NCBI RefSeq assembly: GCF_020382885.2
Contig: NC_058496.1
Location: 18,394,501 to 18,458,500, forward strand
Origin: Scatophagus argus
Lineage: Eukaryota > Chordata > Actinopteri > Scatophagidae
Direction of reading: 5' to 3'
DNA length: 64,000 bases
Below, in pieces: positions 1 to 11,488 of the stretch. Each line of letters starts with the position of its first letter. The stretch's first letter is position 1. Both the position numbers and the translations under genes were made by a program. The notes under the pieces were generated by a model, which saw only the letters and a list, made by a program, of their open reading frames with translations, had not been told where the DNA came from and did not search any database.

Positions 1-929
1 CAACAGTCCAGTGGCTTGGTTTATGCTCTCTCCTTCTATCTCCCCCAATCAGTATGACAATCTCACTTACCTGTGTTCTGAACAGCAGTCTTACTACTTG
101 GATTCTACACCCACTCTGTTAGCTACAAAACTTCTGGCCAACACTATTTCTGCTATCATTGTAATACGTGGACCATAACTTGTCAAATCAAAGGTCAAGC
201 AAAATGTCAACCGTCTGATTAATCTAATTAAAAAGCAATCCATTAATCCCCAGAGTGCCTCAGTAAAACAAAGTCTCAGTTTCAAAGATGATAAGTGTTA
301 TCTTTCGCTCTAATAGTTGAACAGAAATGTACAATGGGTACCAAGGAGTGGTTGTCACAATCTCTAACTCTTTGCACTTTACCTGGCATTACATTGTGAA
401 TTGCACAAATGTGCTTGCCTAGTGCTACACATTTGGGTAACTGACTAAATTAAAATGTAATATCAAGTTGTAATAACTTTCTTTAACAACAAAGGAATTT
501 AAACATTACATTGTGACTGTGACTTGTATCATAATCTGCTTTGTCCCCATGTGGTTCTTTTTTATACCACAAACACTCCCTGTGCTCCATGGTGGATATG
601 CCTATACACAGACTAAACTCAGTTGAAACAGGACAGTGTTGTTGACTTGAGTCAGACATCAGATCAGTCCTAGCTTACACTCCCTGTGTGTATTAGGCTA
701 TAGACACATTAGGAATTAAAATAGTTTGTGTTAGCCTACACATATGCATTAAATATGTATATATGTATGCATGTTTAATATATATGAATTAAACACGCAT
801 ATATGTAGCATCACACAAAGATCAAGTTACAAAAAGGGAAGTAGCCTCTAACAAATATTGATAATCACTCTACCACTTCTGCATGAAAGGTGATAAAAAT
901 GTCTAAAGCATAATGTCAAGCCCATATTG

Positions 930-1225
930 TTATAACAGTAACACTTCCTATGAAGACCACAGCTGCAATACATTATGAAGCATTCATAGTTTATTATAAT
1001 GCATTCATAATGATTTATTACTACACTCACAAACACACATAATGCTTTTGATGCACTATATCATCAGTCATAAAACATTACAGATGTGCCTTATGGATGT
1101 TCTTGACTAGTTATAAAATAGAGGTTGACTGCTGGGACTTATAGTGCATTATAACTACCCATACTCACTCAACAAACAGCTGTAAGAAGGACTCATAGTA
1201 GACTATAATAGTTTATGCACATCAT
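930..1225. repeat. Dispersed AT-rich repeat with 'cattataa / ttataatg' motifs
   Basis: Short motifs such as 'tataatgcattcataatg' and 'actcatagtagactataat' recur in both orientations. Similar phrases return at 14642-14690 ('actcatagtacgttataat') and loosely at 21065-21240. This pattern is typical of small palindromic non-autonomous elements in fish introns. I could not define the ends or a target-site duplication, so the class is unknown. Confidence 0.35.
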
Positions 1226-3942
1226 ATCATATCATACAGCACAGATTCTTTTAAATGAATGAAAACACATTACACTTTATATAACATGTATTTATGAAAG
1301 CATATCATTTTTCTTGTACAGGTCTCTTATTGTTCAGCAGCCAAGCAGGGAGTATGTGAGAAAAGTTATCACATATAGTGCTCTCTGTTATTCCAGGCAA
1401 TTACCTCATGTAGTGAGGTGTTGGTTGGAACCAGTGGCCATCTGCACAGACAAGGCCTCCATTATGCTTCCAGAACTGTGCTCCATGGACAGTTTTTTCA
1501 TTGGCCATCGGTTATAAAGCTGGCTTTTCATGCTAATGAAAACATGAGGTCGAAATCTATCAGGACGACTGAGCAACTGGCTTACAGTGAATAAGAGAAA
1601 GGATTAAACCACTGCAGAGTTTGTGTTCTTTTTCTCACCATGTCAGTATGCAAGTGTGATGTTTCTGTAGCAGGCTCATATTATGCATATGAATTAAAAT
1701 GAATGCATCAGACGTAAAGTATAACGTGGTGTTTACAAGTGAAACAGCTGTAAGAAACCCTTGCATCTCATTTTTGTAAAAGGGTGATTATTTGTTTGCT
1801 TAAGTTGTGTGTTCAAGCAGATGTTTGCGTTGAGGTGAGAATGGTATGGCACAAAGAATGAAGGAGTGAAGTGTAATGCAGCCTCAAGCAGAAAGAATTG
1901 AACAGAGGATCAAATTACTGTTGACAAGTCACTTGTTGGATCGTAGCAACTCATTTTGTTCTCCTCTGCATAATGCTGAAACTTTTTTGTAGGAAAAGCA
2001 GCCAAAGCCAGACCAGAACACAGATTCCAAAACTTGCTACACATCAAATCTCAGGGCAGCATTTTTTTTTTTTTTTTACACAAAATCATAAGTTATAAAG
2101 CCACTGAGACACTTAACGAGGTGTGCCTTATCTAAAATAAACATTTCTAGCCTTTGACTGTTCATTTGTTCATTCACAGGTAGAAAGGGCAGACTTTACC
2201 TGCAGCCCATCCCCCATCCAACCCTGGGTTCTTAATCCTGCAGTTACTCCACAGGAACAAAGACAGGTTGTTCACTCAGAGGTATTCCTGGTCTATCAGG
2301 TATGAAACATCACCACAGGAACTGGGCAGGACTGATGACAGCAGGCAAAGTCTGCATTTGGATACATGCTGAGGCCTTTGATTGGGCCTCGCCACTGTGA
2401 GGTTTGATTTATGAACACATGCTTTATACGGCCAAATATTATAATGTAAGTCATCCCCATTTAAATGTTTATATGCCACCAGCTTGTACTTTCAAATTTC
2501 ACAGAACAGAGTGTATACTTTGGAAGAACTAATATCCTTTTCATTGCCTGTTCATTGTTTGGGTGTTCACACGAACGCCTTAATACTTCTCTCATAGATA
2601 TATGTCATTAGTCACCATGGTCCAGCTGTCAGGGTTGCCAAAATGTGGTACTGGTAATAAAAAAATAAAACTGGTAAAAGCAGGGACAATTTTATTAGCT
2701 GGATGTGTCACGTGTATTCATGAGGATTGATTTCTCACTCGTCACTTGTAAAGTTGACTTAGTTGCAGATAAATCTGTTCTTCGAAACTTCAGAGAAGCA
2801 CTCCCGGTTTATAGCTAAGTGGGCTACACTGCCTCTCTCTGAGGGGGAAAATACTTCATACAAGCATACCAGCTCAGTGTCCACCTGAAACAGCCACAGC
2901 ATCACATCCTGATCTCATGATAGCAAAAGCTCCCACTTCACCTTCTCACCTTCTCTTGAGGAGAGACAGAAACAGAACAAATACAGTTCTGGTAACATGC
3001 ACCACCCTCAGCGGACTAAAAAGTGTACAGTACATATTTCAGACACACCTGAAAAACTGACAAACAAAAGAATGCAAAGAAAAAAATGCAGTATTATTGA
3101 ACAAAATGTCCCAGTTTGACATGTGGCTGTAGCAATTATGATTGGGTTCTGTCAGACGCTTATACAGAGCCATAAAGTCCACAGTAAGAGGAGATTAGGG
3201 GGATGGATTCGTCACAAAACATCAGACAGAGGTCAGAGATGCTTTCCACTTCTCTGTTTCCTACCAGCAATAAACATTTGTTTGTTTTAACCATGACCAC
3301 AATTTTTTCCTAAGACAAACAATATAACAAGATAACTAAGGTCACAGCACCTGTTGCTATGAGTTTTGAAAGAGAGGCAGCTAAGAAGAATAAGTGAACT
3401 GTTTTAAAGTCATTCAACCCTACCCCAGATCACACATATTTATGAAACAACCTTTGATACAATCTTCTTTCACATGAAAAAGATTTTTTCTAATAGCATA
3501 TATTCTTTATGTATCTTCTTTTTGCCTGCAATACATCCACCTACTCAATAATTTTAATCTATAATTTTTAATTTTTAGATTTCACAGCCTGATGGCAGAG
3601 ATGTCATGAGTCAGTACCTCATAAGAGTGCCAGTGCAACACAGATGGGACACCACAGATGAACATCAGCCACTGTTATCAGTGAAAGCCATCTTAACAGA
3701 TGGGCTGATGGCAGTCAACAAGGCGAATAGCAATTGATAGCAATGCTTGGCTGTTAAATCAGTGCATTCCTAAGAGTGAGTGATATGTAATTTGAATCAG
3801 TGCTCATGTTTGCAAACTGGTTACACTGAATTCAACTCTCTATTATTATTAGCTGTAAAGCTGTCTATTCTATGCATGTTAGCCAAGCTTCCTAGCTTCC
3901 AAGTAAAATGCAAACACAGCCACATACTACTGTATGAAAATA

Positions 3943-4289
3943 CATCATAAAGACAAAAGTATTGGACAACCTGACCATTAACCCCAACATAGGCACAATC
4001 TCCATTCCAGTTAACCCCAAAGGTGTTTGATGGAGTTGAGGTCAGGACTCTGTGTGGATCAGTCAAGTTCTTCCACACCAAACTCATCCAGCTATGTCTT
4101 TATGGACTTTGCTTTGTGCACTGGGACACAGTCATGCAGGATCAGAAAAGGACCTTTCCCAAACTGTTGCCACAAAGCTGGAGGCATAGCATTGTCCAAA
4201 ATGTCTTGGTTTGCTGAAGCATTAAGATTTCCCTTCACTGGAGTAAGGGCCGAGGTCAGCCCCATCCCAATACTTTTGTCTGTATAGTG
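3943..4289. mobile_element. Short non-autonomous Tc1/mariner-like element with terminal inverted repeats
   Basis: Both ends carry the inverted pair 'agacaaaagtattgg' (3951-3965) and its complement (4267-4281), 15 of 15 matching. The pairing extends outward to about 23 bp with three mismatches, and the element is flanked by TA dinucleotides at 3941-3942 and 4290-4291, as Tc1/mariner integration produces. The interior, read on the minus strand, resembles the C-terminal part of a Tc1-like transposase (words such as 'PLWKNLTDPHRVLTSTPSNTFG' in decayed form) but is short and broken. At about 347 bp it cannot encode an active transposase. Related fragments lie near 15.9, 62.4 and 63.6 kb. Confidence 0.75.
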
Positions 4290-7029
4290 TATAAGTGAAC
4301 TGCAGTATTATTTAAGACTGACAAATGAGTGAGCAATAGTTTCATCAGGCTAGCCAGCGGCCCAGCCAGAATACAGGAGTTGTGAGAACTGGAGGAGCGT
4401 CAGGCAGGAGCTGTTACATGCTGAGAGCTGAGATGAAAGTAGTTATTCATTTATACTTTATTAATATGTGTTTGAAATGCAACATTAATGGAAATGAAGA
4501 CTAGATTGTTTTAGCAGTTTGAGAATTTTATTTAGCTGCTCTCTAAACTTTTTGACAGAAAAAAACTTGTCACCACTCTCTGAAGGAGCAGGGGAACAAG
4601 TTTGACTGTGGCTGACTGTCAAAAAAGCCTGCCAACTGGGCTTGTGGCCAGTGATTTCATCTTTGAATAAAACGGTCTTGGGAACAGTCAGCCATAATAT
4701 AATTACTTCAACTGGGGAAGGCTGTTTTTAAATAAATGATTAAAAAAAACCACTACCAAACAAATCACAAATTAAATTAGAACATCCAGGGGGTATTAAA
4801 GGGCTAGCCAAAAGTTAAATCATAAATTTACAGACTTGGAAGATGACACAGTACCTCTTTTGGGAAAGAGGACTTAATGAGCCAAAGGAAAAGAAAAAAA
4901 CAGCTCAGCCTGGACCTTGTTCAAAATACCAGACTGCAGAGAAAGAATGATGCTTATTGTTCATTGTATACCTGCAGATAGACAGACACGTAGGAGGGGG
5001 CGCAGGTTTCGTATTCAAATTTCACCTGTCCTCTACAACCCCTCTGCACTGTAGAGCAACCATGAATTGAGTTTATTGAGGAGCAGGCCATTACAGAAGA
5101 GGAGGACTGACAGGGAGGCCACTGGTGACTAGCCACTCCTTGTCCAGTCGAATGATACCTGATGTGACCCACCTATGAGCCTTGTGCTCACAACCACCAT
5201 GAACAGTTCTGTGATAATGAGGCTTCAAGAAGGCCCACTTTCACAGTGCTTGGTAGACCTGCAGGGCTTTTTGTGGTGACACATTCAGCACAGAAAAGAA
5301 GTGGGTAACACATTGTCAGGGAATTGAAAAGCAACAGACAAACGGGCTAACCATTAGAGCCATAAGTAGCTGTACCGGAGCACCTGATCATATCATACAG
5401 TCTTACCGAGCAGATCAAGTTTGTCCAGTTGTCACTGAACTGTGAAAGATCAAATATTTATTTTCTTGAGCTTTAAGGGCTTCTCTTCCATGTTTGGTTG
5501 AAAAGCTGCTGCTCCAAAACAGGCAAACACCTTATGGGCAATTTAAAGAAATACTCCAGCTCTCACGATGCAACTCAACAGCATATTTTCCTGAGACTCC
5601 CAAAGCTGGTAAACACCCACATCTTATTAAATTTCACAACTCCACAGTTTGTGACACAGGTTTTCTTTCTTCACAGGTTTTTGGTTTCTGAGCTCAAACT
5701 GAGATGACATCATCATCAAGAGCCTCAGTACTGCTCCTCATCCCTAATAAAGTGATCTCAATGTATAAATATCAGTGGAGTGCCCATTTAACTGTCTCTA
5801 CTATCTTTGATCTTTGGCTTGAGGGAATATTGCACAATCAGGAAGTTGAACAAGACTTTCACACCACGTCAAGCAGGCTTGTTTCAATAAATGTTAAAGC
5901 ATGTACCTTGAAAACAGTGCCAGTACTGATACTGGTTATTCTGGTGAAATACTGTAAAGCAAAGTGAACTGAAGTTCCTGAAAAATTTAAAGCTGCAAGA
6001 ATTATAAACAATGGCTCAAAAAATGGAAAACAATGGATAGATAATTGTCAATTCAGTTTCAGTCAGGGTACTTAAACATCTTTCAGCTCATTGCTTTGGT
6101 TTTACATACTATCACTTCTCTGCCTCTGTTCTTCCATTGTAATGGAAACAATGTCCTTATAAGTATAAACTTTCTTGAAATAAAGACTCTCAAAATAGTA
6201 AAAACACTATCTGCATTTGTTCCTCATACATGCCAAAGCACCCAAATAGATACCATCATTGAAGATTACTTTAGTAGTGAGTAGAACTTTTAAGTTTTTA
6301 ACTTAAACTTTAACTTTTAAACTTTTTTCAAGTTTTAATTGTTTTGGAGGAATAAAACAATATAATATAAAAATAATATAAAACTAATCCTCCTCACTGG
6401 CATCCTTTTGGGACTAAGCTTTTTCTCACTCACTTGCAAATTTTGATTACTTTTCTGATTATTTTAAGACACTAAAAGCCTTTCAGATACAATGCAATTT
6501 GAGCTATTCTTGCTGCTTGGATCAGCACAGTCACTGGACATATACAGATACCCCTAGGAGCACTTAGACAAACTGTATTGAGATCTACTGAGATTTTGTA
6601 CCTAAATAAGAATTTTAATTGCCCAGAGTCTTGCGACTTCTGAGATCAAAAAACGTATGTGAGGGTATAAGGAAAAACAACCAAATTACAAGGTCCAAGG
6701 ACCAAGTAGAGGAGTTCGTCATGTGACACCTGTTAGTCTTCTTGTGAAAAAACAAAACAAAACAAAAACAAACAAAAAACCCCAGCCGATTAAAGACTTC
6801 TAGTGTTTGTCAGGTATTTGAGCAGGCAGAAACATGAGCTACTGCTATGCAACCAGCACCTGCTGCTGCTGCTGTCCTGCAACACCTCATTCTTTGTGTC
6901 GGATTACCTTTCTGTGAACAACGACTTGTTCCCATTTCAGCCTGTCTAAGTGCTGGCTCATCAACATGTGTGCTGACTTGAATGCAGCAGATAAAAAGGA
7001 CTGCATTAGGAAAAAATGGTATATACTGA

Positions 7030-7065
7030 CTCAGTCTAAGTCAGTATATACTGACTTAGACTGAG
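7030..7065. repeat. Perfect 36-bp palindrome
   Basis: The two 18-base halves (7030-7047 and 7048-7065) are exact reverse complements with no spacer, centred on 'gtatatac'. A partial further copy of 'atatactgactcag' begins at 7021, so the palindrome overlaps a short direct repeat. No gene or transposon end was recognised around it. Confidence 0.9.
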
Positions 7066-7324
7066 AGGAATAGGAGCTTGAGCACCCTGAGGCTCCTAAG
7101 CTCCCACCTCCTCACACTTATACTTTATATCAGTCCTGTTAAGTCATCAGTATTTAGAGCCAAGTCTGGAACTGGCCAGAGAATTAAAACACCACTTTCT
7201 ATAGTTAAATGCACTTAGGACAGAGTGCACTTAAGACCTACAGGATTAGGAATTACAGTTAAATAGCTAAATGGAGCCCATGAAACTAGTCCCTTTAGAT
7301 TGGAATACCCAGTTAAATGTACCC

Positions 7325-7590
7325 TGCTATCCATCCATTATTTATCACTGCTTATCATTTGCAGGGTTGTGGGGCCTGTGGCCTATTCCAGTTGGACATG
7401 TCACCAGTTCATCACAAGGCTCACATATGGAGAACAACCATGCACGCCCACATTCAAACTTACGGGCAATTAAGAGTCACCAGTTACCCACGCAGACCCA
7501 GGAGAAGATACAAATTTCACACGCAAAAAGGACCCGAACAGCTGATTGGTTCAAACTCAGAACGCTCTTTCTGTAAGGCGTCTTCACGCA
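7325..7590 (+). repeat. Widespread fish interspersed repeat ('tccatccatta...' family), diverged copy
   Basis: The segment runs from 'tatccatccattatttatc' through 'gggcaattaagagtcacc', 'cacgcagacccaggagaag' and a final 'tctttctgtaaggcg'. It follows the order of a very common fish retroelement 3' region that I recognise from general knowledge. It is heavily diverged. Reading frames across it (for example 7271-7661) are repeat frames, not genes. A short piece of the opposite end of the same family sits inverted at 45111-45196. Confidence 0.65.
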
Positions 7591-8024
7591 ATCATACTGT
7601 CACCTTCTTCTGTGCAGCAAGTATTTTTGCCCCAACTTTCACTGCACACTTAATCATTTGATACTAATAATGTCCACAATGACTTACTACAGAAGTATTC
7701 TCAGCAGAAACGGGGGCGCATAATCTGTTCCTGCTTGATAAATCTATATCATGTCTCTCTATTATTAGCACATTATCACCAGCCTCAGCAGTTTAAAGAA
7801 ATGCACTGTTAGAACATGCCAAAGATCACAGTGACCTGTTCTTAAGACACTGATTGACTGTGCCACTACAGTGTGCCTTTAAGTGAAGCTAGGAAGTGTA
7901 GCTAAGTTATGAAAGGCCATTTATGACTCTTTAATAAGTCAGCGCTTGTTCAGATATGTGAAGGAATCTACTGTATTGTCTCACAGTATCAATAGAGACA
8001 ACAACTACAAAACAAACAACCAGT

Positions 8025-8842
8025 GAGAAGCACCATACTTTTATTCAGAAATAAATAAATCATCAAATATCACAAGCTTTCACATGAATATAAACGTTTC
8101 ATATTAATCTAAACCAATCTTTTTCACATTAATCCCTATGTAGCATTCACTTTACAGAACACATAACAACAGCATGAATCTTTGGCATTTCTAATCTCAA
8201 TATAAGAGTAGTCTGTGAAATCTAACTTCAAAACAATGTGGACACTGTATTTGGTTGTCAAATGGCATTTGTTGTTAGGATTGCATTTCTTCAAATAACC
8301 CATTATTGTGTCAGAGAAAGGCACTTTTTTCATTTGCAAAAATTTACTGATTGAATGCCTAGTGTGGTCACTAAAAGTGACAATTATTAGAATGAATGAA
8401 ATAATCTAGCAGAGGTGGACGTCACACAGTAAAAACAAGTCATTAAAAGCCCAGGAATTGATCAAGTATATGTTTATGGTGAGATACACTCTTTAAATGA
8501 AAGTCAACTTAAAAAATGACTCCTTTCACTGTGGTTTAATGTTGCAGGTGCTTCAGCTGTTGACTCCACATGGTCTCAGCTGGTAGGAATGTGTTCATTG
8601 AGAAATCTTAATTTGCTACCACACAAATGTCATACTAGTAACTTTACTATTTTCAATCAAATAGGTAAGTTAACAAAATAAAAAAAAACTCAAGTAAACT
8701 CTGAAAATTGCATATCAAAATTGCACTCGAGATTGAGTACATGTATGCTTTTACATTCCCTTTGTAATGTAATTTTGCATCTTTGCACCTACCCTGTAAC
8801 TACTCCCTCTTCTCCTTGTCACATTTTCTCTTTGCTTCAGTA
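8025..8842 (-). other. gcnt4: Probable 3' untranslated region of gcnt4
   Basis: The stretch downstream of the gcnt4 stop codon has no competing reading frame and is AT-rich. On the minus strand an AATAAA polyadenylation signal lies at 8045-8040, about 800 bases past the stop. The 3' end is inferred only from this signal. Confidence 0.45.
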
Positions 8843-10131
8843 TCATATATGAACATTTTGACGTTTTTCCATCAACTTCTCCTCCAAACACTTAATCAGG
8901 ATTGGGTCCACTTTGGGGTCAAATTTATTAGCAAACCAGTGGCCATAGTTGAGGAGCCAGTGAAGTTCAGCAGCTCCATAGATACAAACACTCCGCATGT
9001 GTGTACCTGTGCAGGCTGGGTAAAGATTCCCCTCTAAATAGTTCCATTTGACTAATCGTGTCTTACTTTTCAGATCTGTAATGTCTGCTTCAGACCTGGG
9101 AATGTGTCCAGGCACCCCTGGGACCCTAACAAGGGTGGCCCAGAAGTGTTCATCTGGCGAGTATGTGTCAGCAGACCACGCCAGAAAGTCCTTTGCCACC
9201 TGGCTGCTGCTAATGTGATCCACAAAATCCCATGACAGGACAAAATATGCACTGCCGATGAACATTTCGATTCCGTGAGGAGGAATGCCTTTGGCCACAG
9301 TGGTTTTGACAGGAATACGGCAGTACTCGAAAGGCACATTTTTCAACTCATGTTGGAAGCTGAAGCGCTGCTTCTTTAGTTCACTGGGTCGACTGGATTC
9401 CAGCATGTTACTCCCATTCAGTTGTTTCAGCTCCATTACAAGTTCATAGTTTGATTTGAGAGGAAAGTCCTGGCCACACATGTTGATGACATATTTCCAC
9501 TTGACCTCTGACCTCAGCAGGTCAGACAAGCAGTTTAGGTCAGCATTAAGCCTGCTGATGTGGGCATATTCCACAGACTCCAATTTTGAGGCAATGAACA
9601 CATTTGGAATACAGTGAGCCAGGTTTTTAATTGCCTTTATAAATGCTGGAGAGGACTTCTGATCATAGTGAATGCAATAGATGTTAGGAGGTGCATAGAT
9701 GGCATGAAGAATACGCTCCACCATGGGTGCATTCTTATGCACTACCAGGGAGTAAGCCAGTGGGAAGCTCAGCTCTGCATCCGACACTGGTATCTCATTG
9801 TAACCCGTATTTTGATAAATGTTTGACAGTCTGAGGTCAGTCTCACAGTGTGCTCATCATCTATGTCAATGATGGCTTTCCGTTTTATCTCGAGAGTCTT
9901 GCCTATCTCCACAGGGTCAAGTTCGTAGATGGCAGTGCAGTTGATGTCATACCTGCGGTTTTGGAGTCTGGATAAGCCCAGAGAGAGCCCATAGGGCTCA
10001 ATGTAGATGCTGTCCCTCACTGTCACTTTGATGTAGACCAGCTTGAGCAGGCAGACCGCCAGCAAAGACACAGAAAACAGGAAGTACCTGTGTCTCAATC
10101 TATGTAAGTAGTGGGAACATCTTATTTTCAT
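8843..10131 (-). CDS. gcnt4: Core-2 type beta-1,6-N-acetylglucosaminyltransferase 4, frameshifted
   Basis: Family role: a Golgi enzyme that adds GlcNAc in beta-1,6 linkage to core-1 mucin O-glycans (GT14 family). The coding region is one exon, as in human. I chose the ATG at 10131-10129 because it lies one base after a 'ttgtttgtag' acceptor and gives a short basic cytosolic tail followed by a membrane anchor ('[18 protein letters not shown]'). The lumenal domain shows 'NCTAIYE', '[12 protein letters not shown]', '[18 protein letters not shown]', '[14 protein letters not shown]' and '[16 protein letters not shown]'; the Glu in DEHF corresponds to the family's catalytic base. The reading frame changes once near 9804-9806, inside a run of three G on the coding strand: upstream residues are in one frame, those from 'GYNEIPVSD' onward in another. 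One missing base explains this; total length would be about 429 residues against 453 in human. It is either an assembly error or a disabling allele. Confidence 0.9.
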
Positions 10132-10908
10132 TCTACAAACAAAAGGATTAAAAAAAAAACAGAAATGAAAATGAGCTTTCATGCTTTATTATGTAGTTAA
10201 CTAATGTAGGCAGTTTTGAGAATTACATACATTAAGTGAGTTAAATATTTAAATCATTTATGATAAATGACAGAATAACTTGAATTACAATTACAGTATC
10301 ACTTAAACACAATTATCTCAACATTTGTTAAGGTCAATGAAATTCCTGGAAGCGTTTGGTCAAAGTTTAGCAGCAGTTGGCCCAAGTGGAAATCATTGAA
10401 ATTCAGTGTTGGGACACAGCACCGCAACTTTCGTGTCCTCACACTGTCTACTCCATTAACATATCAACTTAACATGTTAGATGCATTTTTTGTCTTAAGG
10501 GTTGTGTTTAGAAAGCAAGTGAAATCTAGCGGAAACTGATTCTGGTCTATCTAAATTACCTTGCTCACAAAAGTTGTCTTTGAGCGTTTCTCTTGACATG
10601 CGAACTTCTCCCACAGTTCCACCTTTTTGTACCTTAATATGAGAAACATTTCTTCAATAAAGGTGAAGAGAAATAGAAAAGAGAGGGGGTACAGAATCAA
10701 AACAATGCTGTGATATACTACAGGGAAACATGCTGCTTTATGTGCGTCTTCAGCGCCTGAAAAACGTCATTTTCTCCAGAAGGAATCACATGATTAGGCG
10801 GTGCGCTACAACCACAAACTATCCTGGAATACTTTCCATACATTCGGCAACTGAAGACGAGGGAGCAGGAAAAAAAAAATAAATTAATTAATTAAAACTC
10901 AAACTTAC

Positions 10909-11150
10909 CTCATGCGTAAAGAGCCGAGCAGTCATGAGTCCCGTCTGCTGTATCCGACTACTCCACCGCGGACTGCTGGGACGGTTGAGAGGGGAGTGGC
11001 AGAGGGGAGAGTCTTCAGCAGTCCGCCCACATGCCGCACATCACCAGCAGCCGATACATGTGGCACCCACACTCTAATGATAAACCTTTTCAACAGGACC
11101 CTGGACTGCCCGAGGAGAGGCAGAGCTCTCATGTTTACCACAGCCACCCA
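10909..11150 (-). promoter_or_regulatory. gcnt4: Probable gcnt4 5' untranslated exon and promoter area
   Basis: On the minus strand a strong donor 'gag|gtaagt' ends an exon at 10909. The intron to the coding-exon acceptor at 10133 would be 776 bases. Sequence upstream of the donor is more GC-rich than its surroundings. The exon start and transcription start are not visible, so the upper boundary is arbitrary. Confidence 0.45.
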
Positions 11151-11488
11151 TCATGTACAGTCTTCGAGTGTTCACACTTCACACCCTGCTAACCAACACG
11201 CCAAACCAGACACTTGTCTTTAATTGTTTTGGTTTAATGCCACTTTAAAATATCCCGTTTTATAGTGCACATACTGAAAGGAGCTGAACAGTGCTCCTGA
11301 GCAAGCATGACGTAACTGGGCAACACTGAACTCAATGTTAAGACATGCAGAGCATCCGTATTGCTTGTAGCTTTAGTTTACAACATGAAAACTGAAATAC
11401 ACTTACAGACAAGAACAGACTCCTGTAATTTGTGTTTGTTAAACTCAACAACTTCGACTCTCAGTGAACAAAGTGTGGGGAGAGATAA

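Larger units (their letters stand above)
1..8024. other. Intergenic region without a recognisable gene
   Basis: All reading frames here are short and lack splice-linked or conserved protein content. The stretch holds dispersed repeats (separate entries near 0.93, 3.9, 7.03 and 7.3 kb), a poly-T run near 2061-2079 and a short CTG run near 6860. In human the gene beyond GCNT4 is FAM169A; nothing resembling it was seen. The gcnt4 3' end lies at about 8.0 kb. Confidence 0.6.

Noticed and set aside
7271..7661. Frames of 101 and 114 residues as a candidate gene
   Set aside because: They coincide with a widespread interspersed fish repeat.
10912..11223. A 103-residue plus-strand frame in the gcnt4 upstream area
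   Set aside because: GC-rich promoter or 5' exon of the minus-strand gene; no domain and no splice support on the plus strand.
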